From positions 1 through 64,000 of the forward strand of contig BLSF01000006.1 of assembly GCA_012862575.1 (NCBI GenBank): a DNA stretch of 64,000 bases. The letters run 5' to 3'. The notes beneath the pieces are model-generated. The model was given only the letters and a program-made list of their open reading frames with translations, searched no databases and was not told where the DNA came from. This stretch comes from Parietichytrium sp. I65-24A (Eukaryota; Sar; Bigyra; Thraustochytrida; Thraustochytriidae). A program made the translations under genes and the position numbers. Below, piece after piece: positions 28,054-37,358 of this stretch (position 1 is the first letter of the stretch; the number at the start of each line of letters is the position of its first letter).

Positions 28054-28984
28054 CGCACAGAGCACGAGTGCAACCCTTACGCGCCGCTGCCCATGCAGCG
28101 CCGCTCATGGAGCTCTCTCTCTCTCACTCTCGCGCAACGACCTAGTGACGCCGCCCGGTACACCAGCCCTCGCAAGCCCTCGCAAGCTCTCGCGAGCACG
28201 CGCTCTCCCCGGACGCGAGTCCCGCTCGTGCTGGCACCGGCTGTTTTAGCGTGTGTACGCGAGCTAATGGGAGATCAAGAGAGACTCAGGTCAGAGAGTT
28301 ATTATTCTCTTCAAGAGTCCATGCGCTTGCGGAGCGGCTTGACTTGTTAACTGTGAGAATAGAGAGCGAGAATGGAGAAACTGCGGATTTCTATCCAAGG
28401 TTGATTGAATTACTAAATGTGCATCGTCTGAGAGAGTAAAATACTGCAGCTCTCGCTCGCAAGCGGGTGGCTTCCAATCGTCTTTTACCTCGCAGTCAAT
28501 GATCGTGGAGCAATTCCAGCGCTGGCTGGAGTCCTGCATGCGAATGGAAGAATTCGCAAAGTTACTTGCTACTCGTACCAGCTATCAAGAGGGTACGCCT
28601 GTGGCAACGAGACTACCGCCCGGTAGTCCGGTAACGGCCATTTTTGCAGTGCACATCTTTAGAGTTAGCTAAGCGATACGCTAATCGCCTGAGAAATGAA
28701 ATGCCAGTGCTGGCAAAGGCTGGCTGTGAGTTCAAGACAAAAGTCAAGCGGGTGGAAGTGAGCTTCTCGCACTCACTGTGTGCGCGTGCATGTGCGTGCA
28801 TATCGATCCCTGAAGCTCATTCCTTTCGCGGAGGCCGCCCGCAGATCTAGTCGCCCCCTCCCCGAACCGTCGGGGCGTGCTGTGTGCTCAGCTCGTCTCG
28901 GTTGTTAGGCTCGAAGACTCGAGAATCCACGATCCCTCCGTTGCGAAAGGCGAATCTCTCTCTCTCTCTCTCGGCCGGTGCGAG
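28054..28984. other. divergent upstream region, no gene seen
   Basis: Separates the minus-strand IQ/B-box gene from the small plus-strand gene. CT-rich tracts (28110-28135) and a (CT)n run at 28958-28973 lie close to the respective starts and may belong to 5' UTRs or core promoters. Confidence 0.5.
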
Positions 28985-29320
28985 ATGGCGATGGCGGTGG
29001 CCGAAGCAGAAGCGGCAGCTCGCGGTGCAGTGCGCACGGTAGTTGGTCTAAAAGAGCAAATCACAGGCAACATGAATTTTGCGAAATTAGACATCACCCC
29101 AGTCGACCAGGAGGCAGCGCGCGGCGAAGTCGCCATTTCGCGGCTAAGAGCGGCGGCCGTACTCCTGGCCGATTCTCAGCAAACAGAGCACAGTGACAGT
29201 GTCGAGGCTGCGACAAAAGCACTCGTTGCAGCGCGACAGAAGGCAAGTCAGGTTGGGCTGGACGAGGAAGTGCATGTCTGCGATGTTTTATTGGAGCGTT
29301 TGCAAAGTCGCGTGAAATGA
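28985..29320 (+). CDS. small helical protein, unrecognised
   Basis: A 111-residue protein beginning MAMAVAEAEAAARGAVRTVV. The frame continues upstream only from a GTG and through the (CT)n repeat, so the ATG at 28985 is preferred; another ATG lies two codons on. It is rich in Ala, Glu, Gln and Val. Almost the whole length is predicted helix, in two or three amphipathic segments (DQEAARGEVAISRLRAAAVL; SVEAATKALVAARQKASQVG), compatible with a small helical bundle. No metal-binding or catalytic motif. The coding composition is good and no overlapping frame competes, so it is probably real. Confidence 0.55.
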   Translation: MAMAVAEAEAAARGAVRTVVGLKEQITGNMNFAKLDITPVDQEAARGEVAISRLRAAAVLLADSQQTEHSDSVEAATKALVAARQKASQVGLDEEVHVCDVLLERLQSRVK

Positions 29321-30371
29321 TTACACCTAAAGGAGAGGATTCCGGCTTTCTCAATCTCACTTTGCGCGTTAGGCTGCCATGATTTCTTCTTTAATATGTC
29401 TTCAAGCAAGCTCGCAGTCGAGGCATCTTGAGGAAGACAAATGGGCAGGATGCAACCTTTTCGAAAAGACTCTCCGAATATGTATGTTCTTCTTGCTGCT
29501 GCCAGATTGTTGGTCTCTGTACGTGGAAGTTTGAGCAATGAATAGCTCTCAAAAGCGTTGCAGCTGCAATGGAGGAGAAGTTGAAAGCCTCTAAAGTTTG
29601 GCAAAGACTTGTCCAAAGCTAACATCGTCGGAATCGAATCTTGGAGCACCAAACACTTTCGATCCCCCACACCGTCCGCACGTACTAGTACCCGTGCCCG
29701 GTACACGCATGTCGTTACAAGCGAGAAATTTCTCCAAACTCGAAGAGATAGTTGACGTTCTGTTTCTCTTATAATCTACGATATTCAAAGTCAGTATCCA
29801 CTAATCGAAACGATTCATGCAATGTGGAAGGGGTCTTTGTTACATGGCGCTATTCAAGAGCCCATGCACTGAGTAAGCCTGACACCTGTGCTTGTTTGAA
29901 AGGCTCGTAGATCAGTCTCTCTTCAGATAAACTTTCAATCCAAAATTTTCTACTCTGGCAGGCGCAACAGGCGCAACTCAGGACGATGAACTGCGAACGC
30001 GACGGGTAAGCCTGTCGGAGGACTCTCAAGCACGAAGAAGATCGCCAAAGGCTGGCGCATTTTGGCTTGTGATAACCTAAAATTAATTGTAAATTAAAAA
30101 TTTTAGAAGTGACAAGCCTTCGGTGCACGCCTTCGGCGCTCTTTGCACCTCGGCTGTTTAGTAGTTTTGTAGAGTAGGCTTCGCCAGTCAAAACATGTAG
30201 TCTTCATCTGAAGGGAAACGCCAGGTCCGGTAAGAAAAGTTAATTTACAATTTGCATTTACATTTTCAGTAGTCAATAATATTCAAGAGTTTTCAAGAGT
30301 GTGCGTTTGGTGGTGACAAAGTCACGTGTAGTGTGATAGTGTGATGGCGAAAGATTTTTTGCAGCCCTTTT
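29321..30371. other. AT-rich intergenic with dispersed repeat copy
   Basis: No gene. It carries copy A of the ~50-bp dispersed repeat (29890-29938) and then AT-rich sequence leading to the tRNA-like remnant and the Helitron 3' side. A Helitron 3' terminus (CTRR preceded by a short hairpin on the minus strand) should lie somewhere before 30548, but I could not identify it with confidence. Confidence 0.45.
29890..29938 (+). repeat. dispersed ~50-bp repeat, copy A
   Basis: Core GCTCGTAGATCAGTCTCTCT followed by an AT-rich tail (AGATAAACTTTCAA). Two other copies, in the same orientation, lie at 35861-35913 and 61672-61724. Shared order: CTTGTTTRA, GGGCTCGTAG, TCTCTCT, ATRAATTTT. Copies A and B sit on either side of the Helitron. 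Confidence 0.7.
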
Positions 30372-30449
30372 GGCGACGACACAGGATTGAACCCCAAACA
30401 ATCCGTCATTGACGCGGAGGCCAATGCTTAACGCGAGTTCACCGTCGCC
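30372..30449 (-). other. degenerate tRNA-like sequence
   Basis: 78 bases on the minus strand with perfectly complementary 7-base ends (GGCGACG / CGTCGCC) in acceptor-stem position. A D-loop-like GTTAAGC, a central stem CATTGGC/GTCAATG around a 6-base loop, and a T-loop-like GGGGTTCAATCC follow in the right order. The D and T stems pair poorly and the anticodon loop is one base short, so this looks like a tRNA pseudogene or tRNA-derived repeat rather than a working tRNA. Confidence 0.3.
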
Positions 30450-30547
30450 TTCACACGTAGGCGAGGTACCCTCAGGGGACGTTATGTCATCAAGCTGCAA
30501 AAATCAATCAATGTGCTGCACAGGTCCGCAAGGAGCCGCTATGCAAT

Positions 30548-33496
30548 TTAGTGTACTTGGCAAAGCTCTGGTTCAGATGGGCTGATGGTCAAATGCTCAA
30601 AGTCGTGCAGGAAATCCTCTCCAAGCCGCTCGTCGAAGCTCAAACTCTGAAAACCATTGAGAAGATCCAGCAGGTCGTCCTGCTCGTGTTGGTTCTGAGG
30701 TTGGTTGTTCAAAGTGGCGTGCTCGAAGGCGTCGTTAAAGATGCTGTCGCTCAATTCCTCAGCTTCGTCGAGGTCGAGGTCATGCTGGTTCTGAGGCTGG
30801 TTATCCAATGCGGTGTGCTCGAAGGCGTTATCAAAGATGCTGTCACTCAATTCCTCGGCTTCGTCGAGTTCGAGGTCGTGCTGGTCAAGTAGAGCTTGGC
30901 CCATGTCAAGCAGAGCAAATGCTGCTTCCTGGTTATCCTCGGCTTGCGCTACGGCGGCAAGAAGGAGTTGGTCATCCTCTTGCTGAGCCTCGAATTGCTC
31001 AATGGCATGAAGACAGGTCTGGTCTTCCAATTCCTCCAGCTCCTCTGGTGTGAGCGGTGCTCGAGGCAAAAGAAGGCTCCGAAACACGATGTTTACCAAT
31101 TGGTTGGAGCCATCAGGGACGGCAACCCTGATCTTGTTGGGGTCCTTCACCCTGGAGAGTGCTACGTACAGTTGGCCATGGCAAAATGGGTGCGAGTCAA
31201 AGAAGAGACCGACATGCTCGAGGCTTTGCCCTTGAGACTTGTTGATAGTCATTGCATAGCTTGGCCGAACAGGGAACTGGTGGCGTATAAGCTTGAATGG
31301 TAAGTTTGTCTCAGCTTGTGTCATCCTAATGCGGTGAATGACGATAACCTCTCCAGCAGCTCGCCCAGACAGAATGCGTCCAACCACACTGTGATTGTTG
31401 AGAGTTACAATCTGTACGCGAGTCCCGTTAGATGCGGACGGGGAAAGGTTCCGGAGCAAAATGACGATCATGTTCTCTTTGAGAATGAGTTCATGCGGGG
31501 GAAGTCCACTTGGGTTGAGGCTGTCCAATAGCTCTTGCGGGAAAGAGTTCAGGTAGGCTCCATCAGAGTCATCATCGATCGTATTCCTGCTAAGATATGA
31601 TCGGCCTTCACCTCCTGGCAGTAGGTTCACCATTGTCGAGTTGATCATGTCGACAGAGTCATTGGTAGGGGCAAGGATGATGCGATTGCTGAGGTACTCC
31701 AGGTTTGCAAAGTTGTTCGCGAAATCGGGATTCGCGAAATCGGGATAGATGGCTGCTATCAAGTTGTTGAGGGAGTTATCCTCAACCGTCATCCGAGCTG
31801 GGATCGGTATGACCCGCATATGAGGCGATGTGGAATGCGGTGGCGTCACACCCGCTTTTCCATCTCCAACGCGCAAGAGGAAATTTGCATACTCCTCAAC
31901 TTCCTCCTCCGTAGCATCAGCAGTGTTAAGGCGCATGTTGCGAGAGAGTCGGAGTATCTCGACGTGGTCCCACAGATAAGAGCGCCTCAAGCTGGCACCC
32001 ATAATTGCTGTCGGTGAGCCGTGCAAAACAACAGGCGGAATCTGTCTGAAATCACCACCCAAGAGAACTCGAGCACCGCCAAAAGGCAAATCCACCCTAT
32101 GTATATCACGGAGAAGTCGATCCACACTTTCAAAAGTGAGCCTGTGCATCATTGGAGCCTCGTCCCAGATAATAAGGCTAGCATCACGTATGACCTCAGC
32201 TTGGTCACAGTTGCGGTCCATGTGGCAAGTCGAGTCAGGAAAAATGTTGAGTGGGATCTTGAATCGACTGTGAGCTGTCGTACCACCTGGTAGCAGGTAA
32301 GCTGCAATACCGCTAGAAGCAACAACAATGACCACTCTCCCTTCGCTACGAAGTTGCGATGCAATGCACTCGTAAGTAAAAGTCTTCCCAGAGCCCCCGC
32401 AGCCGTCCATGAAGAAGAGTCCCGGCTGGTCGTCTCTGACACGCTGAATAACAGTGTCGAAGACGTGCCTCTGTTGCTCATTAAGCAGTGGAATTCTTTC
32501 GAGTGCTGGTGCCAACATCGCCGGAGTGTACGCCAACTCCCGATCCATGTGCTGATTCACCTGTCCCTGATTCTGCTCAGCAAGGGCATCTTGCTGATGG
32601 ACGGCAGCCACTGCCTCGTTTGTTGGTGCAGGCAAAAGAAAGTCAGCCCATGTCTTGTTGTGTCTCAACAGAAGCTTGTCGACGTGCATAACTGCACGAG
32701 CAAATTTCTCTTCGTTTGTCCCTTCCAGATCAGAAAGGAAGTCCTGGGAAAACTCCGCCCAGAGCTCTGCAGGAAGGATCGGGCAGCCAAAGATGAGAAT
32801 TGACGCAAAAAGCTCACGAAGGCGAGCCCCCGTGGTTATGTCCCTAACCTCCAAAATGCACTGGCGCCATTCCTCGTCGTTGTCAAGCATGTTGCGAGCT
32901 ACGCAGGCTTCGCGAAAGGTTGGATAAGTGATGTTCTCAAAGGTCTTGATGTCGTCGAAGCTTTTTGGGGAGCGGACTCTGCACAACAGCATGCGCAGGT
33001 AGAATCGCTCTCCCTCTGCAACTGGCACAGTGTACATTCTCGACACAGTAGGCTTTGGCATATTCAGTCGACGTTCCCAAACGCGTGGACGGTCTTTCCA
33101 CGTGTAATGCTGTGGAAGTTCCAAGTAGGTCAGGTTTGCGGTCTGTACAGGGTTGTCCCTGCAGAGATTAAAGAACGCTGTCAGCTTGGTATCGCGTTGG
33201 GCTGTTGCTTCCACGTTCTCATCCGTTAGATCGTATTCTCCATCAAGGTAAATAGCCTGTTGATCGGGAAGGTGCACAGGAAGCCTACAAATCGCATGGT
33301 CGTTGTAGTGCATTTTCAAGTGGAACAGCCTCCACAGTGCTTCAGCTGCACTTATAAATCTTCCATCGAGGTACTCCTTAATCTCGTCTCTGAACTGCAC
33401 CTGTGCCTGAGCATTTTGATTCTCATGTGGATTCTCAGTAGATACAGTAGCCTTATCCGGGCCCTTATTCACATAGCCAAAAAGGTATGGGATCAT
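30548..33496 (-). pseudogene. Helitron PIF1-like helicase part
   Basis: 982 codons. It begins just after the Rep/helicase junction (YLFGYVNKGPDKATV, a conserved Helitron segment). The helicase core starts with LNEQQRHVFDTVI; Walker A is GCGGSGKTF and Walker B IIWDEAPM. The motifs GGDFRQIPPVV, a later FPVRPSYAMTINKSQGQSLE and LYVALSRV complete the PIF1/RecD-like superfamily 1B set, so all the usual helicase motifs are intact. The C-terminal tail contains a direct duplication of about 33 residues (LDEAEELSDSIF...NQPQNQH) that is acidic and Gln/Asn-rich. As part of the element it unwinds donor DNA during rolling-circle transposition. The frame alone lacks the Rep domain. Confidence 0.85.
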
Positions 33497-33556
33497 GTAG
33501 GCATTGGCGCAGAGCTCGACTTCATGAGCAGAAAGGGGTTGTAAGGCACAACGTGC

Positions 33557-34954
33557 CTATTGTCCAGAATGTGAGTCTTTCCACGAATCTCTTTCTGGAC
33601 AAATCGGGCCGTTTGCTCGCCTTCTGTACTGGCAAAATCCCTTCTCCTCGGGGATGGTGCTCTCTTCGATGAATTCCTTTGGGAATCCCTTCGTGCAACT
33701 TCCGTCCTTCTTGCAACTTGCCACCGAGTGCTGAGGCTCTTGGCAGATGTGCAGATGATGTCTGACGACTCTCTGGTAGAGCTCAGGCTGTTCCACCTCG
33801 TCTGGTAGCTCAGCGCAGATGAATCGGTCGACATTGGCCTCGTTCAGCGCGGTCGTGAGGAAGACCACAATGTGGGCGTGAGGTAGGCCTCTCTTCTGAA
33901 ATTCGATGACGTAAAACATTGCATTGACGGGGCCGAAGATTTTCCTCGTCTTGATGTCTTTCTTGAGTTCCTCAAGTTTCATGTTGAAGACGCGGGCGAC
34001 AATATCTGGCCGATCAGCAGCAGTTTGTCCAGGCAGAAGGCTGTTCGTGATCTCTGGGCACCTTGGGTTTACCGTAAATGTGATAAATAACGATGGCTTA
34101 CCGTACTGACGAACCAAGGCGAATGCATCCTGAAGCTGCTGATGCATAAAGCGTGGCGACCCGTAGAAAGAAGATGGTAATTTAATGTCCTGTCCGATTT
34201 CTGTGGCATCCTGCACACCATCGTGAATGGCCTGCTGGAGCTGTGCGATTGTCCCTTTTCTGATTTCTCGCTGATGAGTCCTGATGTAGTGAAGATTTTG
34301 CGCTTCCATCTTGGCGTACATGTCGACCGCATATTGCTGAAAGAGCTTCCCGGAAATGTGAAGCGGGTTGGTCGTGAGGTTGACATTACGCACTTGCAGG
34401 TGGTAAGAGTAGTACTTCATGATGCTCATCTTCTTGCCCACTTCCTGGCCAGGTTTCGGCAGCATGCGCTCCTGAGGAGTCCAGCCTGGAGTGCCGTAAG
34501 GGAACAGAAGAGGGTACTGAAGAGGATCGTAGGCTCCGTGTAACTCGGAAATGCGTTGCAGTCCACCGCCGTGAAGTCGCAGCACAATGTCCCGATTCGT
34601 CGTGTCCTCCTGACCGTCAACAATGATGAGTCCGACTTCGTCGGCCCGAGGCGGGTTGTGAGTCCTGAGGTCCACGCCTTGGTCCCTGAACACCAGCTTG
34701 ATATCATCTGTGTTGGAACTCTCAACAGTCTGTCTTAGTTGCTTGTAAATATGTACATATGGACTTACCGCGTTCATCAGGTCCCCAACAGCTGCGATGT
34801 GCTCTGATGGGATGTCTGGGAATATTTCGTTGCGTCGTAAAACTTGAGCTTCTGGATCTGAAAAGTAAATTTGAAAGAATTTTGGTGGTTCGCCTTCCGC
34901 TGGAAGTAAAGACCCGATACGGTGATGAACTTGCCCGCTGATGCGATAGTACAT
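33557..34954 (-). pseudogene. Helitron Rep (HUH nuclease) part
   Basis: 465 codons. The first residues (MYYRISGQVHHRIGSLLPAE) are a conserved Helitron region that continues the upstream frame. The Helitron_like_N region (~170-330) carries FYGSPRFMHQQLQDAFALVR and PSLFITFTVNPRCPEI. The metal-binding HUH motif is GLPHAHIVVFL. The usual downstream tyrosine-bearing segment should lie in the last third, near GFCQYRRR; I did not assign the catalytic tyrosines. Rep nicks one strand and joins it to the target. A small indel near 33610 moves the frame, so the last ~18 codons are not Helitron-like. Confidence 0.85.
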
Positions 34955-35328
34955 ACTCCTTGTGGCGGTCTGTGGACTTTGCTCGCACCGAGTGAAGTGA
35001 ATGCAAACGCCTGGTTGAGCGCGCGTGCGTGCTTCTTGAACTGTGCGTTCCCAGTAAGCAGCTCACTCAGCTCAGCCGGCAGCGCAGGCTTGAGTGGCAG
35101 CGCCACCTGGCCATTGTTGCAACACAACCCACTCTTCTCGCCCCTCAGCAGCCTCGCAGAGCAGTGATTACACTCCTTTATGAAGCTCCCGAGATCGCGG
35201 TACTGCACAAAGTCCGCAGAGTCGTCAAAGTCCTCAATGCGGCACAAAGCCGCCATATAGAGCGCATGGACCATCGTTGCGTCGCGTTCAGTTGGTGTTC
35301 GTTCGTCTCGTGTTCGGTGTCTGCCCAT
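34777..35328 (-). pseudogene. Helitron N-terminal zinc-binding part
   Basis: 183 codons starting MGRHRTRDERTPTERDATMV. Residues ~55-75 contain C-x2-C, then C-C (CNHCSARLLRGEKSGLCCNN), followed by LPLKPALPAEL and FAFTSLGA, the typical N-terminal order of Helitron RepHel proteins. Near 34960 the Helitron-like sequence moves to the next register, so the last ~60 codons are out of frame. The ATG at 35328 is a plausible start for the whole element protein. Confidence 0.75.
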
Positions 35329-35586
35329 GTCTGCCCTCGTGTTGCCTCAAGCTTCGAAATGCGTTCCGCGAGAGAGATCTTGATTTTGAATTTTTGAAAA
35401 GTTGAGCTAGTGGGACATATGCGATCCCTATCATTATGGTTCGTGGTGTCATGAGCATAGCAGGTGGTGTGTCCAAACAGGACTCAGCAGGTGATAGGCA
35501 TTCTCACTCCAGTCATAATAACGTGAGCCTTGGTGCGCAAAACCGCTGGCGAAGTCAGGCGGGGGCAGGGGGCGACTTTCTCAGAT

Positions 35587-35835
35587 GGGCGTAAGAGCAG
35601 CTACCGCCGGGGCGCAGGGGCAGCTACCGCTGGGGCATAAGGGCAGCTACCGCTGTGGTGTGAGGGCAGCTTCCGCCGGGATGTGGGTAGCTACCGCTGC
35701 CCATGCAGTACAGTTTCCAGGTGCTGGGGGATTAGGCAGCTACCGCTGCCTTTTCGCCGTACAGTTTCCACTTGCTGGGGGATTAGGCAGCTACCGCTGC
35801 CTTCACCGTACAGTTTCCACTTGCTGGGGGATTAG
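35587..35835 (+). repeat. two-part minisatellite built on GCAGCTACCGC
   Basis: First part: about five units of ~22 bases (GGGCAGCTACCGCTGGGGCA-type) up to ~35700. Second part: three units of ~55 bases that combine the same GCAGCTACCGCTGCC core with CGTACAGTTTCCACTTGCTG and GGGGGATTAG. The higher-order unit evidently grew out of the shorter one. Confidence 0.85.
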
Positions 35836-35860
35836 CCAGTGCCTGCTCATTTTTTTAGAT

Positions 35861-35913
35861 GTACTTGTTTAAGAAGGGCTCGTAGTTCCGTCTCTCTATA
35901 GATGAATTTTTAA
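35861..35913 (+). repeat. dispersed ~50-bp repeat, copy B
   Basis: GTACTTGTTTAAGAAGGGCT, then CGTAGTTCCGTCTCTCTATA and GATGAATTTTTAA. Same orientation and order as copies A (29890) and C (61672). Lies just outside the Helitron on the side opposite copy A. Confidence 0.7.
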
Positions 35914-36315
35914 GCGACTACAAACGAAAAAAAGAAGCGGCTCAGCTCAGCAAGTGATGAATGCTCCCTTCAAGTCGGCCGATGCCGCGAGCGGATCGGA
36001 TGCAATCAGTGTCTAATAAAACCAACGGTATTAGTACCGGGACAGTAACCTTTCCCTATCTAAAGGAGCGGAGACTCGGACGAGCGAATCATTGCGGATC
36101 GTTGAAGGATCTGGGACAGCCGTCCCGAATCACCCACAGCATCAAATCTCGAGGCTAAGCTGGCAGTGCTAGCAGGCTTGAATCATCTTGAATCTTTCTT
36201 GTTGGGTCGGGTTATGTCAAGGGGTAATGGACTTAGCGGCTGGACTTATCTGTTGAGTGATGTCAGCGGCGTCACTGTCTGTCACGGTGCGAGTTGCCTG
36301 GAGCTTACCCACTCA

Positions 36316-36419
36316 CGCCACAATTGCTGCGAAAACGCGCCGTTGGCTCATATTGGCTCACCTGCAGCGCCACAACTGCTGCGGAAACGCGCCGTTGGCT
36401 CATGTTGGCTCACCTGGAG
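36316..36419 (+). repeat. 52-bp direct duplication
   Basis: Two adjacent 52-base copies (36316-36367, 36368-36419) starting CGCCACAA and containing GCGCCGTTGGCTCA. A single related copy lies in the upstream part of unit B near 40455-40490. No gene is seen between 36061 and 37358. Confidence 0.85.
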
Positions 36420-37358
36420 AGATCTGTAGAGTGAGGGTTTCCAAACTATTAAGCTTACTGCGAAACCTGCAAAACAGCGCTCCTGCGCCTCACTCACTCT
36501 TGCCCTTTGTCAAAACAGCGCTCCAGCACCAGCGCCTTCCTCACCCTTGCCCTTTGTCCACTGAAGCGGTAGGGGCTCGTGCAGAACGAAGTCTTAGCAT
36601 CTATGGATTTGGCGCTCGCTCCGTTGCTTAAAATTTATTAATCAAGTTTTTCTTGGTCAAGATGTTGTGCATCCCACGCCGGAGAAGTACAAGGAAATGA
36701 CAACTGACGCCAAGTGCCTGTTGGTGTTCACTGAGGTACTATGCTGTACAGCATTATGCTCCTTCGATCTCTTCGATCTCCTTCGCGTGCTTTTGAGGCT
36801 GTTTAGCCGAATTCTAATTCCTACCTTTTCATTCTGGTCTGCTTCTTCTCTTCTGTTTTGACTGTGAATCGTTTTTTTAACCGTCCAACTGTAAGTAAAA
36901 AAAAGATAGATGCATTCTGTTCCGCTTGCAACTTCATCTCGCGCTTGGGCTCGGAGGCACTCTCTTTGTGTCAAAATCTTCCTCTGAATTCAATCATCGG
37001 CCCCTTAGTTTCATTCATAACGGAGAACATGAACCGATTAGGAGAACAATAGCGCCGCGTATGATTCCCTAAAGATATCCAACCGTTGGTGTCATCATCT
37101 GTCAGTGAGTCCGAGTCCGAAGTGACTTGGATCTTTGTTGTTGTTGTTATAGGTCGGTTTAAAAAGGGCTTCTGGGCGGGAAATGGGGCCCCAATGCTGA
37201 AGCAGCAAACCCCAAACTGGCGGAGCAAAGCAAAGCAAAGCAAGAATTGCTGACGTCGATACCGGTCCCAGCTTGCTGCGTCGTTGTTCCTTAGAAGATC
37301 ATCCGCCACTGATCGACAGCGAAGCAACGATTCGTCTCACTGCGGTTGGAACGGAGCC

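Larger units (their letters stand above)
30548..35328 (-). mobile_element. Helitron (rolling-circle transposon), nearly complete coding region but frame-broken
   Basis: Coding span of an autonomous Helitron on the minus strand. It has an N-terminal zinc-binding region, the HUH-type Rep domain and a PIF1-family helicase. The order and spacing are those of a RepHel protein of about 1500 residues. The frame changes three times (near 34960, 33610 and 33530), each by a small indel, so it cannot make one RepHel polypeptide as sequenced. No other damage is evident, which suggests recent decay or base-calling errors. Outer ends (5' TC and 3' CTRR with hairpin) were not located. A dispersed repeat copy lies on each side, and minisatellites lie beyond the 5' side. 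Confidence 0.85.
35329..36060. other. intergenic with minisatellites, upstream of Helitron
   Basis: No gene. It contains the GCAGCTACCGC minisatellite and copy B of the dispersed repeat. The Helitron 5' end should be in the first part of this stretch but is not recognised. Confidence 0.5.

Noticed and set aside
35587-35835. CRISPR-like array
   Set aside because: Units are contiguous and lack unique spacers, so this is a minisatellite; the host is eukaryotic.
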